DNA of 43,425 bases from Candidatus Halobeggiatoa sp. HSG11 (GCA_030378105.1 JAUCGL010000021.1:1-43425); one strand, 5' to 3'. Positions 35,327-43,425 are shown, numbered from the stretch's first letter. Numbers and translations: made by a program. Notes: generated by a model not told the origin, from the sequence alone.

Positions 35327-35432
35327 ATAGTTCTCCTATAAATATTTGGAATTTATGATTGATAATTAAAATATTATAGCAAAGTTTAATAACTTATCAT
35401 TATTCACATATTGATTTAAACGTTAACTTTTT

Positions 35433-35494
35433 ATCTCGTTCCCAACGTCCTCGTTGGGAATGCCTACTATACCGCTCCTGCGGTATTCATTTTG
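35433..35494 (+). repeat. TTCCCAACG double-hairpin repeat, copy 1
   Basis: Hairpin TTCCCAACG-TCCT-CGTTGGGAA, the spacer TGCCTACTAT, hairpin ACCGC-TCCT-GCGGT, then ATTCATTTTGG. Repeated at 37247-37306; a damaged start is at 41937-41957. Confidence 0.75.
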
Positions 35495-35496
35495 GC

Positions 35497-35525
35497 GGTG
35501 GATTTACGCTTCGCTTCTATCCACC
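35497..35525. repeat. GGTGGAT / ATCCACC hairpin
   Basis: A 7-bp stem around TTACGCTTCGCTTCT. A variant (GGTGGATTTTCGCTTCTATT) covers the apparent N-terminal extension of the protease-ATPase gene near 4751-4777. Confidence 0.6.
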
Positions 35526-35640
35526 CTACATAATCAATGCCATTAAATTAAGAATTAGGAGTTTAAAATTTATTTTGTAGGTGTTTGGTTTATAAATCTA
35601 ATTACACTAAAATTTAATTTATTAACAGTTCTTTCTTAAC

Positions 35641-37161
35641 TTAATGGCAGTGGTTCAAAGTTACCATTATTTCTTTAAAACTATTAAGTCCAGATTCCAA
35701 ATTTTCAATAATTTCTCCGGCTAATACATCAGGTTCAGGTAGGTTATCCAAATCGGTTAAGCTTTTGTCTTTGAGCCAGAATATATCTAAATTGGTTTTA
35801 TCTCTCGCCAGTATTTCTTCATAGGTGAATTTACGCCATCTACCTTCAGGTTTTTTTTCAGTCCATGTTGCTTTTCTTTTATTTCGATTTTGGGGATTGT
35901 AGCATTTAACAAATTCTGCTAAATCCTCTGTTTTCATGGGATTTTTCTTTAGGGTGTGATGAATATTGGTTCTGTAATCGTATATCCAAACTTTTTTGGT
36001 ATGTGCTGTTTTGCTGGCTGATTTGTTGTTGAAAAATAGCACGTTTGCTTTAACTCCTTGGGCATAAAAAACTCCGGTGGGAAGTCTAAGAATGGTATGG
36101 AGTTCAGTAGTTTTCATTAATTGTTTGCGTACTTCTTCCCCAGCACCTCCTTCAAATAGCACGTTGTCGGGTAATACTACAGCAGCTTCACCAGTAATTT
36201 TTAGTTGGGTTTTAATGTGTTGTAAAAAGTTGAGCTGTTTATTGGAAGTGGTTTCCCAAAAATCCTGACGGTTATAGCTTAAATTTTCTGTTTCGATTTC
36301 ACCTTCTTGATTGGTGATGGTCATACTGCTTTTTTTGCCAAAGGGCGGATTGGCTAAGACATAATCATAACGTTCACCATCATCTGAAATTAAGGCATCA
36401 TTGGGAGATAGAAAGCTTTCGCTGTCAATTTCACCAATGTTATGCAAGTACATATTCATCAGGCACATTCGCCGGGTATTGGCTACGATTTCATTGCCGT
36501 GAAAGGTGGAATTTTTTAGGAATTCTTTTTCTTCTCGGTCTAAGCTGTTATTTTCTATAATGTAATCGTAGGCAGCTAGGAAAAATCCACCGGTGCCACA
36601 AGCTGGGTCGGCAATTTTTTTCATTGGTTTGGGCTGAACGCAAGCTACCATAGTTTTGATTAATGCACGGGGGGTAAAGTATTGGCCAGCACCGCTTTTG
36701 GTATCTTCGGCATTTTTTTCTAAAAGTCCTTCGTAAATTTTTCCCTTAACGTCTGCTCCCATCATTGTCCATTGTTCGTTATTGATGAGGTTGATCACTC
36801 TTAGTAGTTTGGATGGGTCTTGAATTTTGTTTTGACTTTTAGTGAAGATTTGTCCAAGCATTCCTTTTTCAGTGGAGAGGCTGCGTAGTAATTGGACGTA
36901 GAATGATTCTAATTCTGCCCCGGTTTTGCTGGATAAGTTTTCCCAGTTGCAAATTTCACCGTTTTTAATTTGTTTGCCTTCTACATCTTTAATTTGAGGG
37001 AATTTTAAGCCTTTGTTATATGGTGGTTTATTGAGTTCGTCTGCCATTTTTAAAAATAGCAAATAGGTGATTTGTTCTAGGTAGTCGCCATAGCCGACAC
37101 CATCATCACGTAGGACATGGGCTAAATTCCAGATTTTTGATACAATTGTAGAGTCGTTCAT
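35641..37161 (-). CDS. hsdM: Type I restriction-modification DNA methyltransferase subunit
   Basis: 506 residues. Helical HsdM N-terminal domain (1-130), then the N6-adenine methyltransferase with SAM motif ADPACGTGGFF (184-194) and catalytic NPPFG (271-275), preceded by GQYFTPRAL. With HsdS it methylates the recognition site; with HsdR it cuts unmodified DNA. It lies downstream of hsdS on the same strand but 538 bp away, the gap filled with repeats. The last codons (NHCH, stop) match the CACTGCCATTAA terminus of the double-hairpin repeat family, so the C-terminus may have been altered by a repeat. Confidence 0.95.
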   Translation of the reverse strand: MNDSTIVSKIWNLAHVLRDDGVGYGDYLEQITYLLFLKMADELNKPPYNKGLKFPQIKDVEGKQIKNGEICNWENLSSKTGAELESFYVQLLRSLSTEKGMLGQIFTKSQNKIQDPSKLLRVINLINNEQWTMMGADVKGKIYEGLLEKNAEDTKSGAGQYFTPRALIKTMVACVQPKPMKKIADPACGTGGFFLAAYDYIIENNSLDREEKEFLKNSTFHGNEIVANTRRMCLMNMYLHNIGEIDSESFLSPNDALISDDGERYDYVLANPPFGKKSSMTITNQEGEIETENLSYNRQDFWETTSNKQLNFLQHIKTQLKITGEAAVVLPDNVLFEGGAGEEVRKQLMKTTELHTILRLPTGVFYAQGVKANVLFFNNKSASKTAHTKKVWIYDYRTNIHHTLKKNPMKTEDLAEFVKCYNPQNRNKRKATWTEKKPEGRWRKFTYEEILARDKTNLDIFWLKDKSLTDLDNLPEPDVLAGEIIENLESGLNSFKEIMVTLNHCH

Positions 37162-37192
37162 TTTTTTATCTCATTCCTAACGTCTTGTTGTA

Positions 37193-37230
37193 TTACCATT
37201 AAGGGCAACCATAAAGGATTGCCCCTACAT
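37193..37230 (+). repeat. Half of a double-hairpin repeat
   Basis: ACCATTAAGGGCAACC...GGATTGCCCCTAC, one of the two hairpins of the family seen at 22907 and 33544; the other half is missing. Confidence 0.65.
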
Positions 37231-37246
37231 GACATGATGATTTGTT

Positions 37247-37306
37247 CTCGTTCCCAACGTCTCGTTGGGAATGCCTACTATACCGCTCTGCGGTATTCAT
37301 TTTGGT
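37247..37306 (+). repeat. TTCCCAACG double-hairpin repeat, copy 2
   Basis: Same as 35433-35494 with one base shorter loops (CGTTGGGAA and ACCGCTCTGCGGT). Confidence 0.75.
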
Positions 37307-37362
37307 TTAATTCGTGGCAGAGCCATTTAAATTAGGTATTGAAGGTAGAACCTTGATACCAG

Positions 37363-37668
37363 AAAAAATAAATAATGTTAATCATTAATTTAGAATGTAG
37401 GTCGGGTTAGATTATTGAGCGAAGCGAGATAACGTAACCCGACTAAATTTACAATGATTGATGTTGGGTTACGCTTCGCTAACCCAACCTACATTATTTT
37501 GATAATAATTGTTTCTCGTTAAAAAATAAATAATGTTAATCATTAATTTAGAATGTAGGTCGGGTTAGATTATTGAGCAAAGCGAGATAACGTAACCCGA
37601 CTAAATTTACAATGATTAGTGTTGGGTTACGCTTCGCTAACCCAACCTACATTATTTTGATAATAATT
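37363..37668 (+). repeat. Two tandem copies of a 158-bp palindromic repeat unit
   Basis: Units at 37363-37520 and 37521-37668. Each begins AAAAAATAAATAATGTTAAT and holds AATGTAGGTCGGGTTAG and, inverted, CTAACCCAACCTACATT, plus hairpins around GCGAAGCGAG and GGGTTACGCTTCGCTAACCC. The copies differ at only a few bases, so the duplication is recent. Confidence 0.9.
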
Positions 37669-37699
37669 ATAAAGTTTCTTAATGCAAATGACAGTAACT

Positions 37700-38947
37700 C
37701 TACTGGGTTGCTTTTATTTTTTTGAGTAGTTCGGAGGCTGGTTCATAATCTTTATCCTGTTTACATTTTTCTAATTCGGTTTTGTTGAGTAATTTTCCTT
37801 CAAAGGCTTTTTTAAGGATGCTTTGACGAAAGGAGTTTGATTTTTCAAGGCTTTCTGTGATGGTTTGTTCAAGTTTATTGCATACGGATAGGCGAGTTTC
37901 TATTTCTTTAATTATTTGATGTTGTTCTTTTAAAGATGGTAATGGAATAATTTGAGAAAAAATATCATTGTTTCTAACAGCAGGATAAGAAGTTCCTCTT
38001 TGTAATTTACTTAAAGGCTCTAAAAAACCTTGATAAATTGTAATGAAAAATATATATTTTGGATTTAATAAATCTTTTTTTCCCCTTATTACTGTGAATC
38101 CAGATGATGCAATTTCACCATCGTATATAGGATTTAAAACTTGAGCAATATTTTTTAAATATGTTCTTACGGTTGAAAATAATATATCTCCAACTTGTAC
38201 AATTTGCTGTGCTCTTGATGGAGCATCTTGCCAAGTGTATTCTTTATGACTAATAATTTTATTGGCTTTATTATCAATTCCTCCTATGTCTAAATAGAGT
38301 AAAGGTTTATTTAAAGCCATTTCTTTTCTTTTTATCTTTATTGCTCTTTCACAAACATCGCCTAGTTCAACTTTTTTAAACTCACCATCAAAAGCTTTTT
38401 TAAGCACTGCTTGCCGATAGATTTTTAATTGTTCTTGAGCAGTTTTCAGGTCAGCAATTCCCTTGTCTAAATCACTGAATAAGGTTTCTATTTTGGCAAC
38501 AATGGCTCGTTGTTCTGGGAGGGAAGCTAATTTAAGCGGAATCTGTTTTAACTTGCCTTGTGTTAATTTTAAGCGAGTTGTCCCAGATACATAGTTCTTA
38601 TAATTAAAACAATTTAAGTAGTATAATAGAAAATCGTTGTTAAACTTTGATTTTAATATATGAGCATGGTTATTTACCCAAGTTTTGCCAGATATTTTAT
38701 ATGCAACATCTTTACTGTGATCCAAAAATGGAGCTGCATCCTCACCAATTAAAATAAACTCACCATCAGTTAAATACTCATCTATATATCCTACCTGTCC
38801 AGTAGCTCCATAATACGGAAATAATTTTTCTTTAGAAATTCCACTTATTCTATTATTTCTTTCTCTTGAATTTATTGGCTTTCGTAAATTATCTAAAATT
38901 TTACAACCAATCTCAAGCTCGCATTCAACCCAATCATCTCTCATCAC
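37700..38947 (-). CDS. hsdS: Type I restriction specificity subunit
   Basis: 415 residues. Two target-recognition domains (about 8-135 and 195-345), each followed by a conserved helical spacer: LASLPEQRAIVAKIETLFSDLD (about 140-161) and PLPSLKEQHQIIKEIETRL (about 345-363). It sets the DNA sequence recognised by the methylase and nuclease complexes. The start overlaps the end of hsdR by 4 bp (ATGA), so it is translated with it. The stop is beside a repeat terminus. Its conserved regions differ clearly from those of the unpaired HsdS at 20552. Confidence 0.93.
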   Translation of the reverse strand: MMRDDWVECELEIGCKILDNLRKPINSRERNNRISGISKEKLFPYYGATGQVGYIDEYLTDGEFILIGEDAAPFLDHSKDVAYKISGKTWVNNHAHILKSKFNNDFLLYYLNCFNYKNYVSGTTRLKLTQGKLKQIPLKLASLPEQRAIVAKIETLFSDLDKGIADLKTAQEQLKIYRQAVLKKAFDGEFKKVELGDVCERAIKIKRKEMALNKPLLYLDIGGIDNKANKIISHKEYTWQDAPSRAQQIVQVGDILFSTVRTYLKNIAQVLNPIYDGEIASSGFTVIRGKKDLLNPKYIFFITIYQGFLEPLSKLQRGTSYPAVRNNDIFSQIIPLPSLKEQHQIIKEIETRLSVCNKLEQTITESLEKSNSFRQSILKKAFEGKLLNKTELEKCKQDKDYEPASELLKKIKATQ

Positions 38948-41742
38948 GCCGCCAACACCTCATTTAATTCATCAATAATTCCATTCATATCATCGCCAAA
39001 CAACTGAAACATCTTACCCCGTCCACCTTGAGCATCAAAAGGCGTATAATCCAAATCATCAACCTCAATATGATAACTACTCACCACATGATCCTTTATC
39101 AACCTCAACCAATCCAACTGCTCAGAAGAAAAACGATTATGATCCCCAGAATGCTGCCTAAACACCCAATTCTGAAAATTCCTATCAACTACCTTATCAT
39201 AAGACTTCAAATCCTTATCAATACCACAAACCAACCGAATCAAAGAAACCAAAGCCGTCAACTCATCCTTAGGAGCCTCAGACTGCACATCATCAATAGC
39301 AACATAAGCCTGCCACACATTATAAGGCATTAACAAAGGTCGCTCAAGCTTTAGCTTCTCAAAAACCTCCTTTATCATCTTAAAAGTAACATCCCTACGA
39401 CTATTCGGCTGATTATAAAAAATACTCAAAGCCCTAATTTCATCCTTATTAACCTCCAAATACTCCGTAAAATCCTTCACAATCGCATTAGCCTTATCCA
39501 AAGAAGTTTTATCCCACTCAGACTTAATCACCTCATCAATATTAACACTATCAATAATTTGCTCATACTCCTTCCGCACATTCTCCAAATAATCATTCAC
39601 CTTACCATTAAAACAACTCGCAGCCTCTGAAATCAACAGCTTTTTAGCCTCATCCCTAACCTGCTCAACCTTCTCAGGCGTTTTCTCATCCGAAGGAATA
39701 ACTTTTAAAACCTCCTCCGATTTCCTATCTATCTCATCCGGATCAAAAGCAGAAATTAACTGTTTAGTCATTTGTTTAAGACTTTTACCACCAGTTTTAA
39801 CTAACAAATTATCCTTTTCCTGCTCTGTAATTTGATTATCTAACCTAATCAACCTATTAGCCAACGACAAAAACAAATCCTCATCTTCAACGCCCACTGT
39901 AACAGCACCCAGCAAATCCTTTAACGGTACTGAATGCTTACGCTCCAAAGGCCGACTATCAGTTTTTTTCGACTTCATAGCCCCAACCGCATCAACCATC
40001 ACAAAATGGGTTTTACTCCGTGCAGTTTTAGTCACAAGTTGCAAAGAATCCTCAGAAATAGTCCGAGTACCACGCCCTTTCATCTGCTCAAAATAATTAA
40101 TACTTTTCACATCCCGCATAAACAACAAAACTTCCAAAGGCTTAACATCCGTTCCGGTAGCAATCATATCAACTGTCACCACAATCCGAGGCTCATAAGA
40201 ATTCCGAAAACGATTCAACACCGATTTAGGGTCTTCATCAATTTTATAAGTCATCTTTTTACAAAACTCATTGCCCTCATCAAACTCTTCCCGAATAATA
40301 TTAATAATATCATCAGCATGACTATCAGTTTTAGCAAATACCAAAGTTTTAGGCACTTCATATTCACCCTTTTCATCAATTCGATTAGGGAAAATCTCAA
40401 TTTTTAAAGCTCGTTTATATTCCCGAATGATATTCCGAATCTGACTGAGATTAACCACCTTTTTATCCAAATCATTTTTAACATATTTAGTATCTTCATC
40501 CTCCTGTTGCCAACGCTTGGCACGAGTCAATTTATCTCGCCTATCAACATACCAACCCGCTTTAACAGTATCCCCCTGTTGTGAAATCCTCGTTTCAATA
40601 GTGTACACATCATAAGGCACATTAACCCCATCCGTTACCGATTCCTCATAAGTATACTGACCCACCACATTTTCATTAAAAAACCCAAAAGTGCGTTTAT
40701 CTGGAGTCGCTGTTAAACCAATCAAAAAGGCATCAAAATAATCCAAAACCTGTTTCCACAGATTATAAATAGAACGATGGCACTCATCAATCACAATAAA
40801 ATCAAACTGTTCAATAGGAACTTTGCCATTATATTCCACTGGAACAGCCTTTTTATTACCTTGCTGTTGCATCCAAGTATTTTCCGCCGGATTTTCCTGT
40901 TCAGCATTTTCATCCAAATCCTCACCTTTTAATATGGAATAAAGCCGTTGAATGGTGGAAATACAAACCTGACTATCAGAAGATATATAACTGGAAGCGA
41001 GCCTTTGAACATTATACAATTCAGTAAATTTACGATTATCATCAGTTGGTTGATAAGTCATAAATGCTTGTTCAGCCTGTTCACCAAGATTTTTAGTGTC
41101 AACCAAAAACAAAATCCGTTTTGCCCCAGCATATTTTAACAAACGATAAATAAAAGTAGCTGCCGTGAAAGTTTTACCAGCACCGGTCGCCATTTGGATT
41201 AAAGCACGGGGTCTGTTCTTTTTAAAGGATTTTTCCAGATTTTCGATAGCAACTATCTGAGCAGGTCTTAAACCAGTTTGGTCTAAATGAGGAATATCTA
41301 AAAACCGTTCCCTTAAACTTTTGGGACTTTTTAACCAATTGGCCAAAGTTGTTGGTTTATGAAAACTGAAAACAGCACGAGACCTAGCTTTATTATCCCT
41401 ATAATCAGTAAATTTAGTCACCGTACCAGTGCTTTCATAAACAAAAGGCAGGGGATCGTTATCAAGGTATTTTAATTTTGCACTAGCATATTTAGCCGAC
41501 TGCTCTTCAACAGCATTTAATTTATAGCCATCATCTGCTTTTTTTGCCTCAATGATGCCCACTGGTTTTTTGTCGACAAAAAGTACATAATCAGCCGGCC
41601 CAGCATTGGTTTGATATTCTCTAACCGCCACACCTTTATTGGCAGTTAAATCAATATCCTGTTTAGACTGAACGAGCCATTCGGCTGCAACCAGCATCTT
41701 ATCAATATTATCACGAGCTATTTGTTCGGGAGTTTTATTCAT
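38944..41742 (-). CDS. hsdR: Type I restriction endonuclease motor subunit
   Basis: 932 residues from the ATG at 41742, which has AGGA 6 bases upstream. The frame also opens at 41814, but those codons lie in a palindromic element. PD-(D/E)xK nuclease with D51, E65 and K67 (GPADYVLF...IIEAKK); SF2 motor with Walker A ATGAGKT (185-191), a DECH box (319-322) and GLTATPDKR; helical C-terminal domain like EcoEI R. It translocates and cuts unmethylated DNA with HsdM/HsdS. First gene of hsdR-S-M. The 3' half, about 38950-40000, uses mostly G- or T-ending codons, unlike hsdM. Confidence 0.95.
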   Translation of the reverse strand: MNKTPEQIARDNIDKMLVAAEWLVQSKQDIDLTANKGVAVREYQTNAGPADYVLFVDKKPVGIIEAKKADDGYKLNAVEEQSAKYASAKLKYLDNDPLPFVYESTGTVTKFTDYRDNKARSRAVFSFHKPTTLANWLKSPKSLRERFLDIPHLDQTGLRPAQIVAIENLEKSFKKNRPRALIQMATGAGKTFTAATFIYRLLKYAGAKRILFLVDTKNLGEQAEQAFMTYQPTDDNRKFTELYNVQRLASSYISSDSQVCISTIQRLYSILKGEDLDENAEQENPAENTWMQQQGNKKAVPVEYNGKVPIEQFDFIVIDECHRSIYNLWKQVLDYFDAFLIGLTATPDKRTFGFFNENVVGQYTYEESVTDGVNVPYDVYTIETRISQQGDTVKAGWYVDRRDKLTRAKRWQQEDEDTKYVKNDLDKKVVNLSQIRNIIREYKRALKIEIFPNRIDEKGEYEVPKTLVFAKTDSHADDIINIIREEFDEGNEFCKKMTYKIDEDPKSVLNRFRNSYEPRIVVTVDMIATGTDVKPLEVLLFMRDVKSINYFEQMKGRGTRTISEDSLQLVTKTARSKTHFVMVDAVGAMKSKKTDSRPLERKHSVPLKDLLGAVTVGVEDEDLFLSLANRLIRLDNQITEQEKDNLLVKTGGKSLKQMTKQLISAFDPDEIDRKSEEVLKVIPSDEKTPEKVEQVRDEAKKLLISEAASCFNGKVNDYLENVRKEYEQIIDSVNIDEVIKSEWDKTSLDKANAIVKDFTEYLEVNKDEIRALSIFYNQPNSRRDVTFKMIKEVFEKLKLERPLLMPYNVWQAYVAIDDVQSEAPKDELTALVSLIRLVCGIDKDLKSYDKVVDRNFQNWVFRQHSGDHNRFSSEQLDWLRLIKDHVVSSYHIEVDDLDYTPFDAQGGRGKMFQLFGDDMNGIIDELNEVLAA

Positions 41743-41770
41743 GTTGTGTCCTAAAAAATAAGAGTTAATG

Positions 41771-41917
41771 GCATCCTTCAAAAGCGGTTGACAGTTGTTT
41801 CGGGAATGGAACAAAGTGGATTTCCCGAAATGATTGCTAGATATGGGTTTCGGGAAATCCGTTTCACTCCATTCCCGAAATAACTGTTCACTACTTTTGC
41901 GTTAATATGAAGGATGC
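41771..41917. mobile_element. 147-bp palindromic element upstream of hsdR
   Basis: Ends GCATCCTTCA (41771-41780) and TGAAGGATGC (41908-41917) are exact inverted repeats. Inside is an inverted pair of 33-bp arms (41798-41830 and 41848-41880), each itself bounded by TTTCGGGAA and TTCCCGAAA, with a 17-bp loop; 28 of 33 positions pair. It covers the likely hsdR leader or promoter, so the RNA would start with or near a long hairpin. Confidence 0.8.
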
Positions 41918-41966
41918 TGAGTTAATTTAAATTTTTATCTCGTTTCCAACGTCCTTGTCTCATCAT

Positions 41967-42071
41967 TATAGCAATTATTAATTATGAATGGTTAATTATT
42001 AATTAAATTTTACAAAAATATCAATTATTTATTTTGTATTACTATAATCTATTTAATCGGAAAATGCTATA
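41967..42071 (+). mobile_element. 105-bp MITE-like element, copy 4
   Basis: Full-length copy with a few substitutions, for example TTTTACAAAA for TTCTACAAAA. Its right end is 4 bp from a truncated GGAATG-family element. Confidence 0.85.
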
Positions 42072-42075
42072 TACA

Positions 42076-42133
42076 TTTTGAAACAAGGGAACCTTGTACT
42101 CCGAAATTCATATTATTTTATGTACGTTCCTTA
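42076..42133 (-). repeat. Half of a GGAATG-family MITE-like element
   Basis: TTTTGAAACAAGGGAACC...TTATGTACGTTCCTTA is the reverse complement of one arm and part of the core of 11706-11835. The other half is missing, next to the 105-bp element. Confidence 0.7.
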
Positions 42134-42302
42134 CTCAAATTATGAACCCAATTGGGGTTGTTTAATATACTGAAAGGATTGAATGTGAATAGCCACCGAT
42201 GAAATAGGTGGAATATAAAAGCTTTCTGTAACCTCAGTTAAATAAGTATTATACTTATTTAGGAAAGATGTCTATTAAATTTGACAAAATAGAACTTAAG
42301 AA

Positions 42303-43070
42303 TCATTGTTTAAAACGATAAATAATCATAATTTTTTGCCAGATTTTATTAGACAGCCCGGTTGTTAAATCTTCTAATTCATTAACTGCTGTTAAAACAA
42401 TAGTATCATCAAAAGTTTGGGTATATAAAGATGCTACTTTGCTAACCAGAGATAACATTTCAGTACAATAGTCAAGATAACGAGTTAGCTCGAAAGCATT
42501 CATAGTTTGCTTAGGTGATGAAAAAGTACGTTGCTCGTAAGAAAAAGCTCGTTCTGGGTCTTTAGTTAATTGGTGCATATCGATCACATGAGCTAAAGCT
42601 CGAAGTTGATGAATAACAGCCATTGCCCTAGCTCGTTTTTTACGTACCTCAAAAGTTACTAAAAATAATAAACTTGCCCCAACTAATACAACTGTATTCA
42701 TTCCTGCATCCAAAACCTGAAAAAAATCCGCAAATTCAATCTCATGGATAGCAGAAAAATCTACTGTTGAACTTATACCTAATAATAAAATTAAGATTAA
42801 CATGACAATAACCATCCCTACCCCAACACGCAACATAATATGAGGTTTTTTAATCCATTCACAATGAACTTGTGATTCTTGAGCAATTGTATGTAATTCA
42901 ACACAAACAAAGCTTAAACCAGATTTAGGGAAACGTTCACTTATACGTTTGTATAACAAATTGGTTGTATCAATAATTTTGTTTGCATCTAACTTATGAG
43001 TTGAACCTATGATTTTTTTCGTATCCAAATCATTGTTTAAACGGATAATATCATTATCATTTTGTTTCAT
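42303..43070 (-). CDS. Two-TM protein of unknown function
   Basis: 255 residues. A charged, soluble N-terminus (1-75), two TM segments (about 80-101 and 124-143), and a helical C-terminal domain (about 145-255) rich in leucine and charged residues, probably cytoplasmic. The start is well supported: AAGGAG lies 8 bases before the ATG. I recognise no family. No coupling to neighbours: the hsdR gene is 560 bp downstream beyond a repeat block, and the right edge follows upstream. Single-gene unit as far as can be seen. Confidence 0.7.
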   Translation of the reverse strand: MKQNDNDIIRLNNDLDTKKIIGSTHKLDANKIIDTTNLLYKRISERFPKSGLSFVCVELHTIAQESQVHCEWIKKPHIMLRVGVGMVIVMLILILLLGISSTVDFSAIHEIEFADFFQVLDAGMNTVVLVGASLLFLVTFEVRKKRARAMAVIHQLRALAHVIDMHQLTKDPERAFSYEQRTFSSPKQTMNAFELTRYLDYCTEMLSLVSKVASLYTQTFDDTIVLTAVNELEDLTTGLSNKIWQKIMIIYRFKQ

Positions 43071-43425
43071 TAAATATCTCCTTACTAAGTTCTACTGATT
43101 ATATTGGCTTGTATTAATATGAAAACCATGAAATACTCATGGCAGGTTTGCTTTAATTAAAATAAAAATCCTTTAAAGTTATTAATAAAATTAAAAATAG
43201 TATAGCATTTCCCGATTAAATAGATAGGACTTAACGCATTGGCAAAATGTTCATTTTATGAATTTATTAAAATACAAATAGTTATAAAAAATCACATTCG
43301 CTGCGAGACATGGAGAGGCGAAGCCGAAGTCGAGTAGTCCGCGACTTGCGTGAGAGTTCTTAAATTTGAAGAAATAGTTAAGCGGGAGCGCATTTCTTGA
43401 AATTTTGAACAAGCTCACCGTTAAG
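43071..43425. other. Right-edge region with repeat fragments
   Basis: The promoter of the two-TM gene should be in the first 100 bp. At 43201-43225 is the first 25 bp of a 105-bp element, joined directly to TAGGACTTAACGCATTG, the end of another repeat seen near 23213. After 43290 base composition rises (GCTGCGAGACATGGAGAGGC, AGTCGAGTAGTCCGCGAC), unlike the rest of the window. Confidence 0.6.
43378..43425 (-). CDS. Possible C-terminal end of a gene entering from the right
   Basis: An open minus-strand frame of 15 codons runs from the edge to a TAA at 43378, ending LNGELVQNFKKCAPA. The polar, basic ending and the more GC-rich DNA around it could belong to a transposase end, but so short a piece proves nothing. 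Confidence 0.15.
   Translation of the reverse strand, partial: LNGELVQNFKKCAPA

Larger units (their letters stand above)
35327..35640. other. Short repeat-bearing intergenic region
   Basis: Carries the TTCCCAACG/CGTTGGGAA and ACCGC/GCGGT hairpins (35433-35494) and a GGTGGAT hairpin (35497-35525). No gene. Confidence 0.65.
37162..37699. other. Repeat block separating hsdS and hsdM
   Basis: Half of a double-hairpin repeat (37193-37230), the TTCCCAACG repeat (37247-37306), a 158-bp-period tandem duplication (37363-37668) and a TTAATGCAAATGACAGTA repeat terminus close to the hsdS stop. No gene. Confidence 0.75.
41743..42302. other. Intergenic region upstream of hsdR, all repeats
   Basis: Holds the 147-bp element, a broken TTCCCAACG repeat (about 41937-41957), a 105-bp element (41967-42071) and half of the GGAATG MITE-like element (42076-42133). 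The remainder to 42302 is AT-rich with no recognised feature. Confidence 0.7.

Noticed and set aside
39934-40407. 157-codon plus-strand frame inside hsdR
   Set aside because: Antisense shadow of hsdR caused by its G/T-ending codons; composition is biased to H, N, I and P with no domain.
41743-41814. Upstream start at 41814 for hsdR
   Set aside because: The 24 extra codons run into the TTTCGGGAA palindromic element; the ATG at 41742 has AGGA at good spacing.

Overview
The window is AT-rich gammaproteobacterial DNA crowded with short palindromic repeats. Nothing in it names the species. The clues are gammaproteobacterial minC-minD-minE and argC / DUF6776-like / bactofilin neighbourhoods, a d1-heme (denitrification) gene nirF, a polyphosphate glucokinase, many STAND/CHAT-type ATPases and dense MITE-like repeats. 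Together they resemble large filamentous sulfur bacteria (Beggiatoa/Thiomargarita-like), but this is inference. No rRNA, tRNA, CRISPR array or intact transposase gene was seen.

Left part (1-9100). A codirectional minus-strand block reads, in transcription order: a trypsin-like protease fused to an AAA/STAND ATPase, a PIN toxin, a ribbon-helix-helix antitoxin, and an AAA-TM protein with a C-terminal 32-residue repeat array that runs off the left edge. A GMC oxidoreductase and a polyphosphate glucokinase follow on the plus strand, then a group II intron domain V-like relic, then an XRE-HTH/AAA protein on the minus strand.

Middle (9500-29000). argC, a DUF6776-like membrane protein and a bactofilin form a minus-strand operon. 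nirF stands alone. A plus-strand signalling module comprises a periplasmic sugar-type binding protein, two hybrid histidine kinases and a DgcZ-like zinc-sensing diguanylate cyclase. Next come an unpaired type I specificity subunit, a Sco1/SenC copper chaperone, a CHAT protease with a shrunken NB-ARC domain, two lipoproteins (one FlgO-like), and minCDE preceded by an unrecognised AAA-like gene with a degenerate P-loop.

Right part (29100-43425), all minus strand. An RND pump with its membrane-fusion protein; an unusual fusion of a small HTH domain to a 2Fe-2S/flavin reductase; a complete type I restriction-modification locus (hsdR-hsdS-hsdM) with 538 bp of repeats between S and M; and a two-TM protein of unknown function.

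Almost every gap longer than 300 bp is built from a few dispersed palindromic families, some 105-130 bp long with terminal inverted repeats. Several touch coding sequence: one palindrome encodes residues near the C-terminus of the membrane-fusion protein, a repeat terminus supplies the last codons of hsdM, and repeats create false N-terminal extensions for hsdR and the protease-ATPase. The main candidate for an undescribed system is the protease-STAND / PIN-RHH / STAND-repeat block. The min-operon ATPase and the HTH-ferredoxin-reductase fusion are next.
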